In this document: positions 6,333-9,538 of the stretch, piece after piece
Layout: the number at the start of each line of letters is the position of its first letter
How positions within the stretch are numbered: position 1 is the stretch's first letter
Translations under genes and position numbers: made by a program
Source of the DNA: Bacillota bacterium
GTDB taxonomy: Bacteria > Bacillota > Clostridia > Peptostreptococcales > Thermotaleaceae
NCBI GenBank assembly: GCA_023623095.1
Contig: JAMNXX010000320.1
Span: 1-9,538, forward strand
Direction: 5' to 3'
DNA: 9,538 nt
The notes under the pieces: model-generated
What the model was told of the DNA's origin: nothing
The model's database searches: none
Seen by the model: only the letters and a program-made list of their open reading frames with translations

Positions 6333-6752
6333 ATGTCTCAACAACCCTATTATACTTGGTGCAAACCAAGACCCCTCCACAAGAAAAATTTAGAATGTTG
6401 TGTAGAGATTGAAAATGAGATAGAAGTAAAACAAGATATAAAAGATCTAAAAGGTGGAGACGGCGGTAAAGGCGGACAAGGCGGATCTCCGGGTGGAGAC
6501 GGTGGAGACGCGCAAGCGACTCAAAATGCAACAGCTGTGATTCAGAACTATACGATCATTAACTGCGGAGGAGACTTGTTGGGCGGCCATGGAGGGAAAA
6601 CATTCACATTAGATGTAGATAAACAAAAAACAGAACTGAGAATTGACGAAAATGGAGATATTTATGTGAATGGAGAAAAGATGGATGCAAAGGATTTAGG
6701 AGAAGGAGCAAAGGTATTCGTTTTTAAAAACTCAAAGAGAGTAGATAAGTAA
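6333..6752 (+). CDS. Glycine-rich small protein, first of a tandem paralogous pair, function unknown
   Basis: I do not recognise this 139-residue family. Seen: a short N-terminus (1-21); an acidic/basic segment starting with a Cys pair, CCVEIENEIEVKQDIKDLK (22-40); a Gly-Gly-X tract (41-58) of the form GGDGGKGGQGGSPGGDGG; an Ala/Thr/Gln/Asn stretch, ATQNATAVIQNYTIINC, ending in C78; a second short Gly patch (GGDLLGGHGG); and a charged C-terminal tail of about 51 residues (DENGDIYVNGEKMDAKDL) absent from the paralog. There is no signal peptide or membrane segment. AAAGGAG at 6316-6322 lies 10 nt before the ATG. The core (22-79) matches residues 24-81 of the next gene without gaps, 46 of 58 identical. 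A sigma-K-like promoter and the Cys plus Gly-Gly-X composition would suit a spore-surface structural protein, but this is inference. Confidence 0.82.
   Translation: MSQQPYYTWCKPRPLHKKNLECCVEIENEIEVKQDIKDLKGGDGGKGGQGGSPGGDGGDAQATQNATAVIQNYTIINCGGDLLGGHGGKTFTLDVDKQKTELRIDENGDIYVNGEKMDAKDLGEGAKVFVFKNSKRVDK
6396..6569 (+). repeat. Shared Cys/Gly-Gly-X core, copy 1
   Basis: Codes for residues 22-79 of the first glycine-rich protein and aligns without gaps to 6899-7072 in the second (46 of 58 residues identical). Substitutions inside the Gly tract are all at the X positions between Gly pairs, so the Gly-Gly spacing is kept exactly. Confidence 0.85.
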
Positions 6753-6771
6753 ACCTTTGTTTTTTCCTGAA

Positions 6772-6798
6772 AGCGGCTGAAAAAAAGACCGCTATTTT
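6772..6798 (+). terminator. Weak hairpin between the two glycine-rich genes, possible attenuator
   Basis: AGCGG (6772-6776) pairs with CCGCT (6789-6793) across a 12-nt A-rich loop, then ATTTTT. Five pairs with a long loop make a leaky terminator at best, which would let part of the transcripts reach the second gene. No separate promoter for the second gene was seen in the 77-nt gap. Confidence 0.4.
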
Positions 6799-6829
6799 TC
6801 GAATCGATGATGAAAGGAGTTTGATAAAT

Positions 6830-7111
6830 ATGTGTCAACAAGAATATAATCCTCAGTGCGGGGAAAAACAGAAAAAACCTCGCAAAAAAGCTTTTGATTG
6901 TTGTGTGGAAGTAGAAAATGAAATTGAAGTAAAACAGGATATAAAGGATCTAAAAGGCGGCGATGGTGGCGAAGGCGGAGAAGGAGGGTCTGCCGGAGGA
7001 GCAGGTGGAAATGCTGAAGCGACTCAAAATACAACAGCGGTGATAGAAAATGATACGGTTGTAAACTGTGGAGTTTCATGCGTTCCGCTCCTGAAAAAAG
7101 CAAAAGAATAA
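6830..7111 (+). CDS. Glycine-rich small protein, second of the tandem paralogous pair, function unknown
   Basis: A 93-residue paralog of the preceding protein. Seen: an N-terminus with C2 and C10 followed by a Lys/Arg-rich stretch (KQKKPRKK); the Cys-pair segment CCVEVENEIEVKQDIKDLK (24-42); a Gly-Gly-X tract (43-60) GGDGGEGGEGGSAGGAGG; ATQNTTAVIENDTVVNC ending in C80; then a short tail with C84 and a basic end (LLKKAKE). The paralog's long C-terminal module is absent. The start is set at the ATG at 6830, because AAAGGAG at 6813-6819 is then 10 nt away, exactly as in the paralog; a TTG at 6821 is in frame but only 1 nt from that site. The two genes share a spacing and ribosome-site layout, which points to duplication of the whole gene. 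It ends 13 nt before a perfect terminator hairpin. Confidence 0.82.
   Translation: MCQQEYNPQCGEKQKKPRKKAFDCCVEVENEIEVKQDIKDLKGGDGGEGGEGGSAGGAGGNAEATQNTTAVIENDTVVNCGVSCVPLLKKAKE
6899..7072 (+). repeat. Shared Cys/Gly-Gly-X core, copy 2
   Basis: Codes for residues 24-81 of the second glycine-rich protein. The segments on either side are not similar to those around copy 1, so the core is the conserved and probably functional unit. Confidence 0.85.
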
Positions 7112-7124
7112 AAAATTCGTTTAG

Positions 7125-7160
7125 AAAAATAAAACCAGCTTTGATGCTGGTTTTATTTTT
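7125..7160. terminator. Bidirectional terminator between the glycine-rich genes and hydF
   Basis: AAAAATAAAACCAGC (7125-7139) and GCTGGTTTTATTTTT (7146-7160) are perfect reverse complements, with a 6-nt loop. The T-rich right arm serves the + strand, while the A-rich left arm becomes the T-tract for minus-strand transcripts. It lies 13 nt after the second glycine-rich gene and 45 nt past the hydF stop. Confidence 0.92.
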
Positions 7161-7205
7161 ATTCAGGACAGCTAAAGTTCAAACAGAGATGAGGGGACGG
7201 CGTAT

Positions 7206-8405
7206 CTATTTTTGAGGGAACATATTGGTTACTCGGTCTAAAATTCCATTCATATAAGCGATGGCGATTCCGTAATTGGTAATGGGAATGTTTTGCATTT
7301 TTGAGCGGAAGATCCTTGTCATCATTTGTTTTCGGTTAAACATGCAGGCGCCGCAGTGGATGATCAGGCTGTATTTGGACAGATCTTCTGCGAAATCCAC
7401 GCCGGCCTTTACAGTGATGTTCAGGTCTGCTTGGGTGGTTTCTTTCAGCCATTTCGGGATTTTTTCCCGGGCGATGTCCCCTTTCAGCGGATGGTGGGTG
7501 CAGGCTTCCGCGATCAGCACATTGTCTCCGGACTTCAGGTGGCTGATAGCCCGAGCGCCTTCTATGAATGTCTGCAGATCTCCTTTATATCTAGCCATTA
7601 AGATCGAAAAAGAGGTTAGCGGAACATCCGGAGGAACGAGTGCATTCACTTTGGTAAAGACTTGGGAGTCTGTGATAACCAGATCCGGTTTTTGATTCAA
7701 TGTTTTTAGGATATCTTCCAGTTCACTGTCTTTCACCATCAGGACCATCCCATCGTGATCCAGTATATCCCGCATGACTTGGACTTGGGGAAGGATCAGC
7801 CTTCCTTTTGGTGCTTGAATATCCTGCGGGGCTACCAGCACGATTTTGTCCTTTGGCTGAATGATATCTCCCACAATCGTTGTTTTCTCAAAATCGGAAG
7901 GAGAATAAATCCGTATCAATTCTTTGAGGGAATCGATATGGAGATTGAACTTTGCACTCACTTTTACAAAAGGGATGTCAAATATTTTTTCTAAATCTTT
8001 TGTGTTTCTGTCTTGAATGTCGATTTTATTGATGACACCGATGGCTGGAATCCTTTTCCCTATCAACATCTGATGCCATTCTTTTTCTGCACGGAAATCA
8101 TCATCGGAAGCATCAAATACCAAGAGAGCCAGATCCGTTTTCTCCAACACCTCTTTTGTTTTTTTGATGCGGAGTTCTCCCAGGGTATTTTCATCGTCAA
8201 TGCCTGCTGTGTCGATCAAGACCACCGGCCCTAAAGGGAGAAGCTCCATGGACTTGTAAACAGGGTCGGTTGTGGTCCCGGCGATATCGGATACCAAAGC
8301 GATCTCCTGGCCAGTAATGGCATTGATCAGGCTGGATTTTCCTGCATTTCTTTTTCCGAATATGGCGATATGCAGACGATTGGCTCTGGGTGTGTCAAAC
8401 ATCAT
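7206..8405 (-). CDS. hydF: [FeFe]-hydrogenase maturation GTPase HydF
   Basis: GTPase scaffold that receives the diiron subcluster built by HydE and HydG and passes it to apo-hydrogenase. The 399-residue product shows all three HydF parts: a TrmE-like GTPase domain with GKRNAGKSS (P-loop, from residue 17), GTTTD (43-47), DTAG (65-68) and NKID (126-129); a middle dimerisation region; and a C-terminal Fe-S domain with the ligand motif C302-T-H304 plus HCGAC (H350, C351, C354), i.e. CxHx45HCxxC, within the spacing known for HydF. Length is normal and nothing is missing. Two ATGs stand in tandem at 8405 and 8402. AAAGGAG ends 3 nt before the first and 6 nt before the second, so the true start may be the second. 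The gene follows hydG after 10 nt, so the two are surely cotranscribed; a shared terminator lies downstream at 7125-7160. Confidence 0.96.
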   Translation of the reverse strand: MMFDTPRANRLHIAIFGKRNAGKSSLINAITGQEIALVSDIAGTTTDPVYKSMELLPLGPVVLIDTAGIDDENTLGELRIKKTKEVLEKTDLALLVFDASDDDFRAEKEWHQMLIGKRIPAIGVINKIDIQDRNTKDLEKIFDIPFVKVSAKFNLHIDSLKELIRIYSPSDFEKTTIVGDIIQPKDKIVLVAPQDIQAPKGRLILPQVQVMRDILDHDGMVLMVKDSELEDILKTLNQKPDLVITDSQVFTKVNALVPPDVPLTSFSILMARYKGDLQTFIEGARAISHLKSGDNVLIAEACTHHPLKGDIAREKIPKWLKETTQADLNITVKAGVDFAEDLSKYSLIIHCGACMFNRKQMMTRIFRSKMQNIPITNYGIAIAYMNGILDRVTNMFPQK

Positions 8406-8408
8406 GGG

Positions 8409-8415
8409 CTCCTTT
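8409..8415 (-). promoter_or_regulatory. hydF ribosome binding site, between hydG stop and hydF start
   Basis: On the minus strand AAAGGAG fills most of the 10-nt gap between the hydG TAG (8416-8418) and the hydF start. It is 3 nt from the ATG at 8405 and 6 nt from the ATG at 8402, so it favours the second ATG. Placement directly after the stop suggests translational coupling. Confidence 0.75.
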
Positions 8416-9538
8416 CTAAAATCTTAAATCTCTTTCCCCGTTTTCCAGTCTCTTTAACGCCTCATGGGCGGCATTTCTTGCTGACTCTTTTGGGATTTGA
8501 GCCAGCTCCTTTTGAATAGTTCTTTCACCGATTTCTTTCAGCTCATCATCTGCATAATCCAGTAGGAATTCTTTAAAAGTAAGCAGTGCATTTGGAAGAC
8601 ATACATTGTGAATCTGACCGGATTTTGCAAGGGGCATAAATCGCTCCCCGGTTCGTCCTTCCCGATAGCAAGCGGTGCAGTAGCTTGGAATATATCCGGA
8701 ATTGCACAAGGATTTTAAAATTTCCATAGGAGATCGATGATCCTCTACTTCGAATTGAGGTTTTTCATCCGAGTGCCGTTTATTCGGGTTCTCATATTCT
8801 TCTACATATCCTCCCACACCTGTGCAAGAACCGGCACTGATCTGAGAGATGCCTACGGCCATTACTTCTTCCCTGAATTTTGGTTCCTCCCGAGTTGATA
8901 AGATCATACCGGTATAAGGGACAGTGAGCCGAATGACGGCGACGATTTTCTTAAAATCAGAATCGGAAACGAGATAAGGGAATTTGGCGATATCGACGCC
9001 GGCAGCTGCTCTCAATCGCGGTACGGAGATCGTATGGGGACCTACGCCAAAGGTTTGATCCAGATGTTCTGCATGCATGATCATGGCGACGGTATCATAT
9101 TGATAGTCATACAGGCCGTACAGGACGCCGAGGCCTACATCATCGATTCCTGCTTCCATGGCACGATCCATGGCAGTGGTGTGCCATTCGTAATCGTGCT
9201 TGGGTCCTTGCGGATGCATTTTCTCATAAGTAGATTGATGGTATGTTTCCTGGAATAAAACGTAAGTCCCGATTCCTGCATCTTTCAGTTTTTTATAATT
9301 TTCAACCGTTGTCGCTGCAATATTGACATTGACCCGGCGGATGCTACCTTTGTCAAATTTTAAGGAATAAATCGTATCAATACATTCAAGGATGTAATCG
9401 ATTGGGCAATTTTGATCATCTTCTCCTGCTTCCAATGCGAGGCGTTTGTGCCCTAATGATTCAAGGATTCGGATTTCTTCTTTCAGTTCCTCCATCGTCA
9501 ATTTTCTTCTTGGCAAATCGGTGTTTGAATGTTTATAT
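8416..9538 (-). CDS. hydG: [FeFe]-hydrogenase maturase HydG (tyrosine lyase), N-terminus beyond window
   Basis: Radical-SAM enzyme that splits tyrosine to p-cresol and dehydroglycine, then yields the CO and CN- ligands of the hydrogenase H-cluster. About 373 codons are in the window; roughly 95-100 N-terminal residues lie off the right edge, including the radical-SAM CxxxCxxC. The first readable residues, YKHSNTDLPRRKL, are those that follow that motif in HydG, so the frame stays open to the edge and the TTG at 9516 is not a start. Also seen: GHKRLALEAGED, FQETYH, GIDDVGLGVLYGLYD, SVPRLR, SQISAGSCTGVGGY, and the C-terminal second-cluster motif CTAC (8668-8679) to C (8599-8601), exactly CX2CX22C as known for HydG. 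That motif separates it from the related thiamine enzyme ThiH. It precedes hydF by 10 nt; hydE is not in the window. Confidence 0.96.
   Translation of the reverse strand, partial: YKHSNTDLPRRKLTMEELKEEIRILESLGHKRLALEAGEDDQNCPIDYILECIDTIYSLKFDKGSIRRVNVNIAATTVENYKKLKDAGIGTYVLFQETYHQSTYEKMHPQGPKHDYEWHTTAMDRAMEAGIDDVGLGVLYGLYDYQYDTVAMIMHAEHLDQTFGVGPHTISVPRLRAAAGVDIAKFPYLVSDSDFKKIVAVIRLTVPYTGMILSTREEPKFREEVMAVGISQISAGSCTGVGGYVEEYENPNKRHSDEKPQFEVEDHRSPMEILKSLCNSGYIPSYCTACYREGRTGERFMPLAKSGQIHNVCLPNALLTFKEFLLDYADDELKEIGERTIQKELAQIPKESARNAAHEALKRLENGERDLRF

Noticed and set aside
6292..6531. Minus-strand open frames opposite the glycine-rich genes (also 6792-7103), rich in His, Leu and Arg
   Set aside because: The composition is what the reverse complement of Gly-Gly-X codons gives. 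The plus-strand frames have good ribosome sites, a promoter and a shared conserved core.
6333..7111. Reading the glycine-rich proteins as modified-peptide (RiPP or bacteriocin) precursors
   Set aside because: Cys and Gly-Gly stretches invite this, but no modification enzyme, protease or exporter is next to them, the Gly pairs form a repeat rather than a single cleavage site, and the conserved part is the core instead of an N-terminal leader.
7276..7695. Plus-strand open frames inside hydF and hydG (7326-7601, 7755-7994, 8013-8234, 9034-9258)
   Set aside because: Shadows of two well-supported minus-strand genes whose full motifs are visible; no family features in the plus-strand translations.

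Overview
The window looks like chromosomal DNA from a low-GC, anaerobic Gram-positive bacterium, most likely a Clostridia-type Firmicute. The reasons are strong AAAGGAG/GGAGG ribosome binding sites, A+T-rich coding sequence, a clostridial-style acetoin dehydrogenase operon, and two [FeFe]-hydrogenase maturases (HydF, HydG). The species cannot be fixed from the sequence. A promoter-like site that fits the sporulation sigma-K consensus hints at a spore former, but sigma-A can also explain that site.

Left half (6-5177, + strand): a tightly spaced four-gene operon for a TPP/lipoate-dependent 2-oxo-acid-dehydrogenase-type complex, best read as acetoin dehydrogenase: E1 alpha (acoA), E1 beta (acoB), E2 acetyltransferase (acoC) and E3 dihydrolipoamide dehydrogenase (acoL). 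E1 would cleave acetoin and load the acetyl unit on lipoate, E2 would pass it to CoA, and E3 would reoxidise lipoate with NAD+. The lipoyl domain of E2 has a close copy on the N-terminus of E3 (63 of the first 76 residues identical), and E2 has two E3-binding-type domains in a row. A terminator at 5241-5297 ends the operon. Its promoter lies left of the window.

Middle (5178-7205, + strand): a stand-alone SGNH/GDSL hydrolase gene with a TTG start (5447-6040), with a 15-bp palindrome upstream and its own terminator. Then come a promoter-like site, a long 5'-leader hairpin, and two tandem paralogous small glycine-rich proteins of unknown function (6333-6752 and 6830-7111). These share a 58-residue Cys/acidic/Gly-Gly-X core but have unrelated C-termini. 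This pair is the least explained part of the window. A perfect 15-bp hairpin at 7125-7160 closes the cluster and can serve both strands.

Right part (7206-9538, - strand): hydG (5' end beyond the window) followed after 10 nt by hydF. HydG makes CO and cyanide from tyrosine for the hydrogenase H-cluster, and HydF is the GTPase scaffold that delivers the diiron subcluster. This pair converges on the glycine-rich genes. No tRNA, rRNA, CRISPR array, transposase or integrase was seen.
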